Source: Cellulomonas avistercoris
Lineage (GTDB): Bacteria; Actinomycetota; Actinomycetes; Actinomycetales; Cellulomonadaceae
NCBI RefSeq assembly: GCF_014836445.1
Contig: NZ_JACSQV010000018.1
Location: forward strand, 1 to 64,000
Length of the DNA: 64,000 nucleotides
Reading direction: 5' to 3'
The position numbers were made by a program, and so were the translations under genes. Positions 37,210 through 45,407 of the stretch are shown one piece after another; position 1 is the first letter of the stretch; the number at the start of each line of letters is the position of its first letter. The notes beneath the pieces are model-generated. The model did not search any database and was not told the origin of the DNA. It worked only from the letters and a program-made list of their open reading frames with translations.

Positions 37210-38513
37210 GCGTCCACCCTCTCGTCGTCCAGCCTCTCGTCGTCCTGCCCTGCGTCGTGCGCCGGCACCGCGCCGGTCGGCCCGTCGTCCACCGGCACGC
37301 GCAGCGTCACGCGCCACCCGCCGTCGCCCGTCGGCCCGGCGTCGAGCGTGCCGCCGACGAGCGCGGCGCGCTCGCGCATCACCGCCAGCCCGGCGCCGCC
37401 GTGGGCGCCCCGCACCGGCCGCGCGCTCCGCACCGGCGCCGCGTTGACGACGTCGAGCGCGACGGCGCCGGGCGTGCGCTCGACCCGCACCCGCACGGGC
37501 GCACCGGGCGCGTGCTGGCGCGCGTTCGTGAGCGCCTGCTGCGCGACGCGGTACAGCGAGACGTCGGTGAGCGGTGGCAGGGGTGCACCGGCGCCGACCT
37601 CCGCGACCTCGACCGTGTCCCCCAGGTCCCGCGCGCCGGCGACCAGCGTGCCGAGCGCCGCGAGCCCGGGCAGCGGTGCGGTCCCGTCCGTGGCGTCGTC
37701 GCCGCGCAGCAGCCCGACGACCTGCCGCAGGTTGTCGAGCGTCTCGCGCCCCTGGTCCCGCAGCCACACGGCACCGGCCCGCGCGGCGTCGGGGTCCCGC
37801 GCGACGAGCCGCTCGACCGCCGCCGCCTGCACGACCATGCCCGACAGGTGGTGCGCGGCGACGTCGTGCAGCTCGCGTGCGAGGCGGGCACGCTCGTCGG
37901 CGACGGCGGCCCGGATCCGCGTGTCGCGCTCGCGCTCGAGGTCTGCCGCGCGCTCCTGCACGAGCCGCAGGTGCTCGCGTCGCGTCGCGACGTACGTCCC
38001 CACCAGCGCCGAGACGACCCACACGACGGCGGCCGACAGCGCGTGGCTGAGCGCGGCCTCGGCGCTGGCGCCGGTGAGCGCGACCGTGACGGCGGTCGCC
38101 GCGGCCTCGACGCCCGCGACGGCGGCCGCCCACCGCAGGGCCCGCCCGGCGGGCAGCGTCGTGCCGAGCGTCGCGGCGACGACGAACGGTGCGAGCGTCC
38201 GCAGCGACATCTCGGGCGCCAGCGCCACGAGCGCGACCTGGGCCAGGACGGCCCCGGCGACCGCGAGCGGCAGGCGCACGCGCCGCAGCGCGATCGTGGC
38301 CGCCTGCGCGACGACGACCAGCACCACGGGCGCGAGCGCCGACGGCGCGTCCTGGTCCGGCGCGATCGCGACCGTGCCGAGCGTGACCCCGAGCATGAGG
38401 ACGGCGACGACGACGGACAGCAGGACGTCGCGCGCGAGGGGGTCGCGCACCCCGAGGCGTGACAGGCGCTGGGCCCACCACGCCTCGGGGACGTCGGCCC
38501 GGGCGGTCTCCAT
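37206..38513 (-). CDS. NarL-type sensor histidine kinase
   Basis: A 435-residue membrane kinase. The ATG at 38513 is preferred over the in-frame ATG at 38522 because GGGAGG is then 9 nt away. There are about six hydrophobic segments (residues 30-175), then the HisKA_3 motif ARLARELHDVAAHHLSGMVVQAA with the phospho-His, and an ATPase domain (N-box QALTNARQHAPG, G-box HGGAGLAVMRERAALVGG). The short acidic tail is disordered. This layout, with no extracellular sensor domain, suggests sensing in the membrane, as in DesK-like or LiaS-like kinases. Confidence 0.92.
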   Translation of the reverse strand: METARADVPEAWWAQRLSRLGVRDPLARDVLLSVVVAVLMLGVTLGTVAIAPDQDAPSALAPVVLVVVAQAATIALRRVRLPLAVAGAVLAQVALVALAPEMSLRTLAPFVVAATLGTTLPAGRALRWAAAVAGVEAAATAVTVALTGASAEAALSHALSAAVVWVVSALVGTYVATRREHLRLVQERAADLERERDTRIRAAVADERARLARELHDVAAHHLSGMVVQAAAVERLVARDPDAARAGAVWLRDQGRETLDNLRQVVGLLRGDDATDGTAPLPGLAALGTLVAGARDLGDTVEVAEVGAGAPLPPLTDVSLYRVAQQALTNARQHAPGAPVRVRVERTPGAVALDVVNAAPVRSARPVRGAHGGAGLAVMRERAALVGGTLDAGPTGDGGWRVTLRVPVDDGPTGAVPAHDAGQDDERLDDERVDA

Positions 38514-38539
38514 GGCGGACATCCTCCCGTGCCGCACGC

Positions 38540-40546
38540 TCAGTAGGTGAGGTCGGGGGAGGTCAGCAGCAGCAGGTTCGCCGACCAGGCGGTCGCGGCG
38601 AACGCGACGACCGTGAGCGCCGCACCAGCGACGCGGAGCCGGCCGGTCCGGGTGCGGACCTCCGCGACCAGCCGCCAGACGGCCGCCGCGAGCCCCAGGA
38701 CGCCGAGGACCGTGAGCACCTGGACGGCGCGCACCACGAGCGACGGCACGGGCTGCAGCCCGATGAGCGTGACGACGACGTACACCCAGCCGGCGACCGC
38801 GAGGACCGCGCACAGGGCGGCGACGCGCGTCAGGGTGCGGGGCAGCCGCAGCCGCCCGGCGGCCGGTGCGGCCGGCGCGGTGGACGCGGCGGGCGACCCG
38901 CGGCGCGACCGGACGGCGCGCACGAGGCGACCCACGGCCCAGGCGAGCAGCGTGAGCAGCAGCACGCCGACGGCCCCGGCGAGCACGGGGACGGCGGCCG
39001 AGCGCACCGCGCCGACCGGCGTCATCGACATCGCCGAGTCGTGCCCGAGGAGCTGGACCCGCCCCGCGTCGTCGGTCCGCACGGCCAGGACGCGGTCGCC
39101 GTCGACCTGCCGGTAGACCCACGGCTCGACCTCCTCGTACACCGCCGGCCCGAGCTGCCCGGGGCCGGGCGTGAACAGCAGGCGGTCGTCGGCGACGACC
39201 TGGACGCGGGTCGGCTGCACCGGCCCCAGCGCCGTGAGGAACGTCGAGTGGAAGCCGCGGGTGCTCTCGTACGCGCCGGCCATCGCCTGCGCGTGCTCGC
39301 CGCGGGTCGCGTCGTCCACGGCGCTCGTGCCCGCGGTGCCGTCGGCGGGGAAGTACCGGTCGGCGAACCCGTCGAGCAGGTCGTCGCGCAGCAGGTACGC
39401 GGCGCCGCCGGCGCCCGTGCTGCTCAGGGACAGGTAGATCCCCGTCGCGTCGTCGGGCCACAGCTGCAGGTGCGAGTGGAAGGTCGTGGTGTCGCCGCCG
39501 TGGCCGACGACGCGGTGCCCGTGGCGGGACTCGTCGAACCAGCCCAGGCCCATGCGGGGGCCGGTGGCCAGCGCACCGAGGGTGCCGGCGTCGAGCGCGG
39601 GCTGCTGCATGAGCTCGCGCGTCGCGTCGGACAGGACCAGCTCGCCGTCCTGCGCGCCGTCCTGCTGGCCGAGGTGCGCGAGCATGAACCGGGCCATGTC
39701 CGTCGCGGTCGCGCTCAGGGCGCCCGCCGGCGGCTGGCCGACGACCTCGAACGGCGTCGCCGGGTCGTCGGACGTCGGGTACCCGAGCGCGACGCGCTGC
39801 GCGAGGCCGTCGGGCAGCGGCTGCGCGAACGACGAGGACGTCATGCCGGCCGGTGCCAGGACGTGCTCGGCGACGTACTCCTCGAACGGCTGCCCGCTCA
39901 CGGCCTCGACGACGTACCCGGCGAGCGCGTTGCCGTAGTTGGAGTACGCGGGCGTGGTGCCGGGCTCGTAGACCTGCTCGGGCGGGTCGGTGACGAGGCT
40001 CGCGCGCAGGTCCGCCGACGAGCCGGGGGCGCCGATGAGGCCGGCGATGCGCTCCTCGAAGCCCGGCGTGTGGGTCAGCAGGTGCCGCAGCGTGACGGGG
40101 TGCTCGAGGTCGAGCCCGAGGTGCGTGTACTGCTCGACGTCGGTGTCGAGGTCGACCTCGCCGTCCTCGACGAGCTGCATGACGGCGGTCGCCGTGAACA
40201 TCTTCGAGACGGACCCGACCCGGAACAGCGTGCCGTCGGGGTCGACGGGCGTGCCCGCGGCGACGTCGGCCTCGCCGAACCCGCGGGCGGTGAGGATCTC
40301 GCCGTCGTGCACGACCGCGACGGTCGCACCGGCGATGCGCCCCTCCTCGAGCGCGGCCGGGACCTTCTCGTCGAGCCACGCGTCGACGTCGGCCCGCGTG
40401 AGGCCCGCGGTCGACGCAGGCTCCGGGGCGCGGGGCTCGGGCACGGCCCCGGCGCTCCCGGCGCAGGCGCTCAGGGTCGCGACGAGCGCGGCCCCGGCGG
40501 CGGCGAGCACGGCGCGGCGGGCGGGCGGACGGTGGGCAGGACCCAT
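38540..40546 (-). CDS. Membrane-linked serine hydrolase (class C beta-lactamase/PBP4* type)
   Basis: A 668-residue protein. The N-terminus is a lipoprotein-like signal (ATLSAC). The hydrolase domain (about 45-390) has the catalytic SxxK in GSVSKMFTATAV, the YxN in PAYSNYGNALAGYV, and an HGG in VGHGGDTTTFHS, so it is probably active. After a beta-rich section (about 400-500) there are several hydrophobic segments (about 510-665) unlike simple beta-lactamases. It probably acts on peptidoglycan stem peptides or D-amino peptides outside the membrane. It is 27 bp upstream of the two-component system and could be controlled or sensed by it. Confidence 0.88.
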   Translation of the reverse strand: MGPAHRPPARRAVLAAAGAALVATLSACAGSAGAVPEPRAPEPASTAGLTRADVDAWLDEKVPAALEEGRIAGATVAVVHDGEILTARGFGEADVAAGTPVDPDGTLFRVGSVSKMFTATAVMQLVEDGEVDLDTDVEQYTHLGLDLEHPVTLRHLLTHTPGFEERIAGLIGAPGSSADLRASLVTDPPEQVYEPGTTPAYSNYGNALAGYVVEAVSGQPFEEYVAEHVLAPAGMTSSSFAQPLPDGLAQRVALGYPTSDDPATPFEVVGQPPAGALSATATDMARFMLAHLGQQDGAQDGELVLSDATRELMQQPALDAGTLGALATGPRMGLGWFDESRHGHRVVGHGGDTTTFHSHLQLWPDDATGIYLSLSSTGAGGAAYLLRDDLLDGFADRYFPADGTAGTSAVDDATRGEHAQAMAGAYESTRGFHSTFLTALGPVQPTRVQVVADDRLLFTPGPGQLGPAVYEEVEPWVYRQVDGDRVLAVRTDDAGRVQLLGHDSAMSMTPVGAVRSAAVPVLAGAVGVLLLTLLAWAVGRLVRAVRSRRGSPAASTAPAAPAAGRLRLPRTLTRVAALCAVLAVAGWVYVVVTLIGLQPVPSLVVRAVQVLTVLGVLGLAAAVWRLVAEVRTRTGRLRVAGAALTVVAFAATAWSANLLLLTSPDLTY

Positions 40547-40687
40547 GTCGACCTCCTTCGTCGCGGGCGTCCGGAACGTCTCCGGATCGGGACCTCACGA
40601 CCTACGTCCATGCTGGTCAGCACGGGCGTACCGGGTCTTCGGGCGCAGCGGGGAACCTGCCTTGCGACCTTTGGCGGAGGCGGGTGC

Positions 40688-42952
40688 CTACCCCCGGGGG
40701 TCGATCGGGAAGTTCTGGTCGAACACGTGGTCGGGGTCGTACGTGCGCTTGAGCGCGCGCAGCCGGTCGAGCGTGAGCGGCGGGAACGCGTCGAGCAGTC
40801 GCTCGGGGCGCGGGTCGGTCTCGAAGGACAGGTACAGGCCGTCCATGTGGGGGTGGGCGAGGCGGTCCCACGCGCCGTCGAGTCCTGCGCGCTGCGTGCG
40901 GCCCGCGAACGCGCTGACGACGAGCTCGGCGTGCCGGTGCGCGTACGCCGTGGCGTCGGGTGCGACGTCGTTGCCCGCGCCGCCCGTCGCGCGCAGCTGC
41001 ATGAGCCCCGCCTCGCCCGAGCCGAGCAGCGCCGCGAGGTCCGCCGCGGCGGCGGGCGTCATGGTCGGCAGCAGGCCGGACCGCGTGACGGGCGGCGCAC
41101 CGCCGTCGTGGTGCTTGGCGACGGGCCCGACGATGCCCGAGTACGGCGTCAGCGACGCGCGCTGGTCGAGCACGGGCCCGGCACCGAGCAGCTCCTCGAG
41201 CACCGTGACCGCCGACGTCGTGTCGTCGTCGGCCCACACGGTCATCGCCTGCGCGAGCGGCTGGCGCCCGCCGCCGCCGGCCTGCAGGTGCAGGAAGCTC
41301 GTGAGCTGCCGCGGCGCCTCGCGCACGGTCCGGCTCCAGCGCTCGACGAGCCGGGCGGGGTCGGACGCGTCGTACGTCATGGTCGCGTGCACGACGTCGG
41401 GCACCTCGGCCGCCTCGATCTCGACCCAGGTGACGACGCCGAGGTTGCCGCCCGCACCGCGCAGCCCCCAGAACAGCTCGGGCTCGTGCTGCGCGTCCAC
41501 CACGTGCACGGTCCCGTCCGCCGTGACGACCTCGTACGCGACGACGTGGTCGATCGTCAGCCCGTACGACCGCCCGAGCAGCCCGATGCCGCCCGTGGTC
41601 GCCAGGCCCCCGACGCCCACGCCGCCGTAGTCCCCGGACGAGATCGCCCACCCCCGCGGTGCGAGCGTCGCGGCGACCTTGCCCCACGTCGCGCCCGCGC
41701 CCAGCCGGACGCGTCGGGTCGCCTCGTCGACGACCGTCACGTCGTCGAGCGCGCCGACGTCGAGCAGGACGCCGCCGTCGTTCGTCGAGCGGCCCGAGAT
41801 GCCGTGGCCGCCGGAGCGCACGGCGAGCGGGCCGTGCTGCTCGCGCGCCCACCCGAGCGCGTCGACCACCTGGGGCGTCGTGCGGGGGAGCAGGACGACG
41901 CCGGGCGCGCCGCGCCGCATGTACGTCGAGCGCAGCGCCGGGTACGCGCGGTCACCGGGCTCGACGGCGGTGACGTCCGCCGGGACCGTGTCGTACGCGA
42001 TGCCGTCGGCGCGCTTCGCCAGCGCGGCCGCGGTGCGCACCGGGCCGGCGGCGGTGCCGGACGTCGCCCGCCCGGCCGCGACCGCGTCGCGCACGGCGGG
42101 GGCGACCTGCTCGGCGAACGTGCGGATGGTCCCCGGGTCGTCCGTGGACAGGACGAACGTGCCGATGCCGTCGTCGAGCGCGTACCGGGTGAGCGCGTCG
42201 ACCCACTGCTCGGGCGGGCCGTCGAGGCCGCCGCCGGGCGTCGGCGTGAAGCGTCCGCCGATGTTCAGCAGGCGGCGGATCTCGCGCGGGTCGCGTCCCG
42301 CGCCGGTCGCGGACTCGTCGATGGTCGCGTTGCCGCGGCCCAGGTCACCGGGCTGCAGGCCGGGGAGCGACGGCAGCCAGCCGTCGGCCTTGCGCCCGAC
42401 GAGCCGCAGCATGCGCGGCTTGTACGCGCCGACCCAGATGCCGATGTCGTGCGCCGGGGCCGGTCCGCGCTTGGCGCCCGCGAGCCGGTGGTGGTCCCCG
42501 TCGACGCGCAGCGGGCCGCGCGCGTCGGTGTCCCACAGGGCGCGGATGACGTCGATCGCCTCGTCGAGGGCGTCGACGGCCTCGCCGGGCGTGAGCCGCG
42601 GGACGCCCATGGCCTCGATCGCGTCCCAGAAGGCGCCTGCACCCAGGCCCAGCTCGACGCGCCCGCCGGAGAGCAGGTCGAGGCTCGCGGCCGCCCGCGC
42701 CAGGACGGCCGGCGGGCGCATCGGCACGTTGAGCACGTTGCCGGACAGGTGCACGCGCCGGGTGCGCGCGGCGACGTAGGACAGCAGCGTCCACGTGTCG
42801 AGGAACGACGGCTGGTACGGGTGGTCCTGGAACGTCACGAGGTCGAGGCCGGCGTCCTCGGTGAGCACCGCGAGCTCGACCGACGCCTGCGGGTCGGCGT
42901 TCTGCGGGGTGAGGAACGTGCCGAACCGCAGCTCGTGCCCGTAGTCGGTCAT
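40688..42952 (-). CDS. Fusion of luciferase-like (LLM) monooxygenase and FAD-binding BBE-type oxidoreductase
   Basis: A single 754-residue frame with two complete enzymes. Residues 1-300 are an F420/FMN luciferase-like oxidoreductase (FGTFLTPQNADPQASVELAVLTEDAGLDLVTFQDHPYQPSFLDTWT, ELGLGAGAFWDAIEAMG, IGIWVGAYKPRMLRLVGRKADGW). Residues about 330-754 are a PCMH-type FAD oxidoreductase of the berberine-bridge family (VRSGGHGISGRSTNDGGVLLDVGAL, GGVGVGGLATTGGIGLLGRSYGL, and C-terminal YDPDHVFDQNFPIDP). No stop or frame break separates them. The ATG at 42952 has GGAGGAG upstream. Divergent from a MarR gene that probably regulates it. The substrate is unknown. The His linking FAD (in SGGHG) is present; the second Cys linkage is not obvious. 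Confidence 0.85.
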   Translation of the reverse strand: MTDYGHELRFGTFLTPQNADPQASVELAVLTEDAGLDLVTFQDHPYQPSFLDTWTLLSYVAARTRRVHLSGNVLNVPMRPPAVLARAAASLDLLSGGRVELGLGAGAFWDAIEAMGVPRLTPGEAVDALDEAIDVIRALWDTDARGPLRVDGDHHRLAGAKRGPAPAHDIGIWVGAYKPRMLRLVGRKADGWLPSLPGLQPGDLGRGNATIDESATGAGRDPREIRRLLNIGGRFTPTPGGGLDGPPEQWVDALTRYALDDGIGTFVLSTDDPGTIRTFAEQVAPAVRDAVAAGRATSGTAAGPVRTAAALAKRADGIAYDTVPADVTAVEPGDRAYPALRSTYMRRGAPGVVLLPRTTPQVVDALGWAREQHGPLAVRSGGHGISGRSTNDGGVLLDVGALDDVTVVDEATRRVRLGAGATWGKVAATLAPRGWAISSGDYGGVGVGGLATTGGIGLLGRSYGLTIDHVVAYEVVTADGTVHVVDAQHEPELFWGLRGAGGNLGVVTWVEIEAAEVPDVVHATMTYDASDPARLVERWSRTVREAPRQLTSFLHLQAGGGGRQPLAQAMTVWADDDTTSAVTVLEELLGAGPVLDQRASLTPYSGIVGPVAKHHDGGAPPVTRSGLLPTMTPAAAADLAALLGSGEAGLMQLRATGGAGNDVAPDATAYAHRHAELVVSAFAGRTQRAGLDGAWDRLAHPHMDGLYLSFETDPRPERLLDAFPPLTLDRLRALKRTYDPDHVFDQNFPIDPRG

Positions 42953-42980
42953 GACGTCTCCTCCAGGGTCGTGTAGTGAA

Positions 42981-43007
42981 CAGATCATATGCACGACAGA
43001 CGATCTG
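42981..43007. promoter_or_regulatory. MarR operator candidate
   Basis: CAGATC (42981-42986) and GATCTG (43002-43007) are inverted arms 15 bp apart, extending to 7 of 8 matched positions (CAGATCAT/ACGATCTG). It lies in the 79-bp divergent gap between the fusion gene and the marR-type gene. Confidence 0.6.
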
Positions 43008-43031
43008 ATGGGACACAGGTATGCTGAGGGC

Positions 43032-43526
43032 GTGACGCACACCACGACCCGCGCCGCAGCGCCCGCCCCGGAGCGCTCGGCCGAGGACCTCGGCTGGCAG
43101 CTCGGCACGCTGCTCGCACGCTGGCGCGAGGGCGTCGCCGACGCCCTCGAGGGCATCCCGGCGGGCCCGCGCGGGTACCACCTGCTGCAGGTCGCCGCCC
43201 ACGCGGCCGCCCCGCCGACGCAGGCCGCGCTCGCGAGCCACCTCGGCATCGACCGCACCGTCATGACCTACCTGCTCGACGACCTGTGCGACGCGGGCCT
43301 CGTCGAACGCTGCCCCGACCCCGCCGACCGCCGGGTGCGCCGCATCGCCGCCACCGACGCGGGCCGCTCCGCGCTCGCCGACGTCGAGGGCCGCATGACC
43401 GCCGCGGAGGCCGAGGTGCTGCGCGGGCTGAGCGCCGGCGAGCGCGACACGCTGCGCACGCTGCTCGCGCGCACGACCGGCACGCCCGCGCCCGGCGAGG
43501 ACCGCTGCGCCGTCGTCTCCGGCTGA
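43032..43526 (+). CDS. MarR-family transcriptional regulator
   Basis: A 164-residue protein from the GTG at 43032; an in-frame ATG at 43008 would overlap the operator. The winged helix is ALASHLGIDRTVMTYLLDDLCDAGLVERCPDPADRRVRRIAATDAGRSAL, with the DRR wing typical of MarR. It is divergent from the two-flavoenzyme fusion and probably represses it. The terminal Cys (DRCAVVSG) might sense redox or electrophiles, but this is only a guess. Confidence 0.88.
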   Translation: MTHTTTRAAAPAPERSAEDLGWQLGTLLARWREGVADALEGIPAGPRGYHLLQVAAHAAAPPTQAALASHLGIDRTVMTYLLDDLCDAGLVERCPDPADRRVRRIAATDAGRSALADVEGRMTAAEAEVLRGLSAGERDTLRTLLARTTGTPAPGEDRCAVVSG

Positions 43527-43671
43527 CGGCGCCGCCGGCGCCACGGGGAGCCACGCCCGCGCAACCAGGGACCGCCGCTCCCTGGATCGACGCTGCCTTC
43601 TCCACCCCGACGCGTGCGCCCACGCTGGCAGCACGAGGCCGCACCGGGCGGCCGGGCTCCGGGAGGCCACC

Positions 43672-44448
43672 ATGACCGACACCAGCACCACCACCCGCAT
43701 CGCCGTCGTCACGGGCGGCAACCGCGGCCTGGGCCGCGCGAGCGCCCTGGCGCTGGCGGCCGACGGCACGGACGTCGTCCTGACCTACCGGCAGCACGAG
43801 GACGACGCGGCCGCGGTCGTCGCGGAGGTCACCGCGCTCGGCCGGCGCGCGGTCGCGCTGCGGCTCGACACCGGCGACGTCACCGACGTCGAGGGCTTCG
43901 CCGCGCGCCTCGCCGCGGCGCTGGGCGAGACCTGCGGGCGCTCGTCGTTCGACGTGCTGGTCAACAACGCGGGCCACGCGCTCGCGACGCCGCTGGGCGG
44001 CACCACGGCCGACGACCTGCAGAGCCTGTTCGACGTGCACGTGCGCGGCGTCTTCCTGCTGACCCAGGCCCTCGCGCCGCTCCTGGCCGACGGTGGCCGC
44101 GTCGTCAACGTGTCGAGCGGGCTCGCACGCTTCGTGCAGCCCGGCGACCACGCCGGGTACGGCGCGATGAAGGCGGCGGTCGAGGCGCTGACCCGCTACT
44201 GGGCGGTCGACCTCGGCGGGCGCGGCATCACCGTCAACGTCGTCGCGCCGGGGCCGGTGGCCACCGACTTCGCGGGCGGTGCGGTGCGGGACACCGACGG
44301 GCTCCGCGCGGCGCTCTCCACGCAGGCCGCGCTGGGGCGCGTCGGGGAGGCGGCGGACATCGGCGCCGTCGTCGCGGCCGTGGCCTCGCCCGCGCTCGGC
44401 TGGGTGACGGGCCAGCGGATCGAGGCGTCGGGCGGCACGCGGCTGTGA
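43672..44448 (+). CDS. Short-chain dehydrogenase/reductase
   Basis: A 258-residue SDR. Cofactor motif VVTGGNRGLGRASALAL (TGxxxGxG, residues about 12-20), NNAGHAL, catalytic Ser in VNVSSG and the YxxxK motif in YGAMKAAVEALTRYW, then VVAPGPVATDFAGG. It reduces or oxidises a carbonyl with NAD(P)H. The ATG at 43672 has GGGAGG upstream. A regulator gene follows at 44523 and may control it. The specific substrate is unknown. Confidence 0.9.
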   Translation: MTDTSTTTRIAVVTGGNRGLGRASALALAADGTDVVLTYRQHEDDAAAVVAEVTALGRRAVALRLDTGDVTDVEGFAARLAAALGETCGRSSFDVLVNNAGHALATPLGGTTADDLQSLFDVHVRGVFLLTQALAPLLADGGRVVNVSSGLARFVQPGDHAGYGAMKAAVEALTRYWAVDLGGRGITVNVVAPGPVATDFAGGAVRDTDGLRAALSTQAALGRVGEAADIGAVVAAVASPALGWVTGQRIEASGGTRL

Positions 44449-44522
44449 CGACCGCACCCCACGCGCCGGCGGCGCACCTGCCGGGCCTTGCCGCGGGCCC
44501 CGTGCGGGCGAAGACTGCGCGC

Positions 44523-45362
44523 GTGGACCGACTCCAGCTCGCCGACTTCCTGCGCACGCGCCGCGAGGCGCTGCAGCCCGAGGACGTCGGGCTGCCGCGC
44601 GGGTCGCGGCGCCGCGCGCCCGGCCTGCGCCGGGAGGAGGTCGCGCTGCTGTGCGACATGTCGAGCGACTACTGGTCGCGCCTCGAGCAGGCGCGCGGAC
44701 CGCAGCCGTCGGACCAGATGCTCGCGGCGATGGCGCGCGGCCTGCGGCTCTCGCTGGCCGAGCGGGACCACCTGTTCCGGCTGGCCGGGCGCCCCGCGCC
44801 CGAGCGCGTCGGGCGCGGCGAGCACGTCGCACCCGGGCTCATGCGGGTCCTCGACCGGCTGCACGACACGCCCGCGCAGGTGATGACGGACCTGGGGGAG
44901 ACCCTCGCGCAGAACGCGGCGGCCGCCGCGCTGCTGGGCGACGACGCGGGGCTCGTCGGGCTGGACCGGGCGGTCGTGCACCGCTGGTTCGTGGACCCGG
45001 CGTCGCGCGACGTCTACCCCCGCGAGGACCACGACCTGCGCGGACGCGTCTTCGTCGCCGACCTGCGGGCCGCGCACGCACGCCAGGGCCCGGGGTCGCG
45101 GGCCGCGCGGGTGGTGGAGTCGCTGCTGGCGCGCAGCGACGAGTTCGCCCGGCTGTGGGCCGAGCACGAGGTGGGCCTGCGCCACGAGCCCCGCAAGCGG
45201 CTCGTGCACCCCGAGCTGGGCGAGATGCTCCTGGACTGCCAGAAGCTGGTGGACGTCGAGCAGGCGCAGGTCCTGCTGGTCTTCACGGCCACCCCCGGCA
45301 CGCCCGACGACGACAAGCTGCGCCTGCTGGCGTCCCTGGGCCCGCGCCCGGTCCTGCGCTGA
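44523..45362 (+). CDS. XRE-type regulator with MmyB-like ligand-binding domain
   Basis: A 279-residue protein. The GTG at 44523 is preferred by fit to the family start (VDRLQLADFLRTRREAL); an alternative GTG at 44445 overlaps the SDR stop. The helix-turn-helix (about 5-75) has the typical 'GLPRGSRRRAPGLRREEVALLCDMSSDYWSRLEQARGPQPSDQ'. The C-terminal MmyB-like PAS-fold domain (about 100-275) carries WFVDPASRDVYPREDHD and LRHEPRKRLVHPELGEMLLDC. These regulators often control a neighbouring dehydrogenase, here the SDR just upstream. Confidence 0.88.
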   Translation: MDRLQLADFLRTRREALQPEDVGLPRGSRRRAPGLRREEVALLCDMSSDYWSRLEQARGPQPSDQMLAAMARGLRLSLAERDHLFRLAGRPAPERVGRGEHVAPGLMRVLDRLHDTPAQVMTDLGETLAQNAAAAALLGDDAGLVGLDRAVVHRWFVDPASRDVYPREDHDLRGRVFVADLRAAHARQGPGSRAARVVESLLARSDEFARLWAEHEVGLRHEPRKRLVHPELGEMLLDCQKLVDVEQAQVLLVFTATPGTPDDDKLRLLASLGPRPVLR

Positions 45363-45365
45363 GGG

Positions 45366-45401
45366 CCCCGGCGGAGGCGGTGGGGCCCACCTCCGCCGGG
45401 G
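45366..45401. terminator. Bidirectional terminator between converging genes
   Basis: CCCCGGCGGAGG (45366-45377) and CCTCCGCCGGGG (45390-45401) form a perfect 12-bp stem with a 12-nt loop, immediately between the stops of the XRE and GH127 genes. Confidence 0.8.
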
Positions 45402-45407
45402 AGATCG

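Noticed and set aside
38459-42976. 1505-residue open frame on the plus strand
   Set aside because: It lies opposite the serine hydrolase and the flavoenzyme fusion, has low-complexity composition and no motif. Treated as a shadow.
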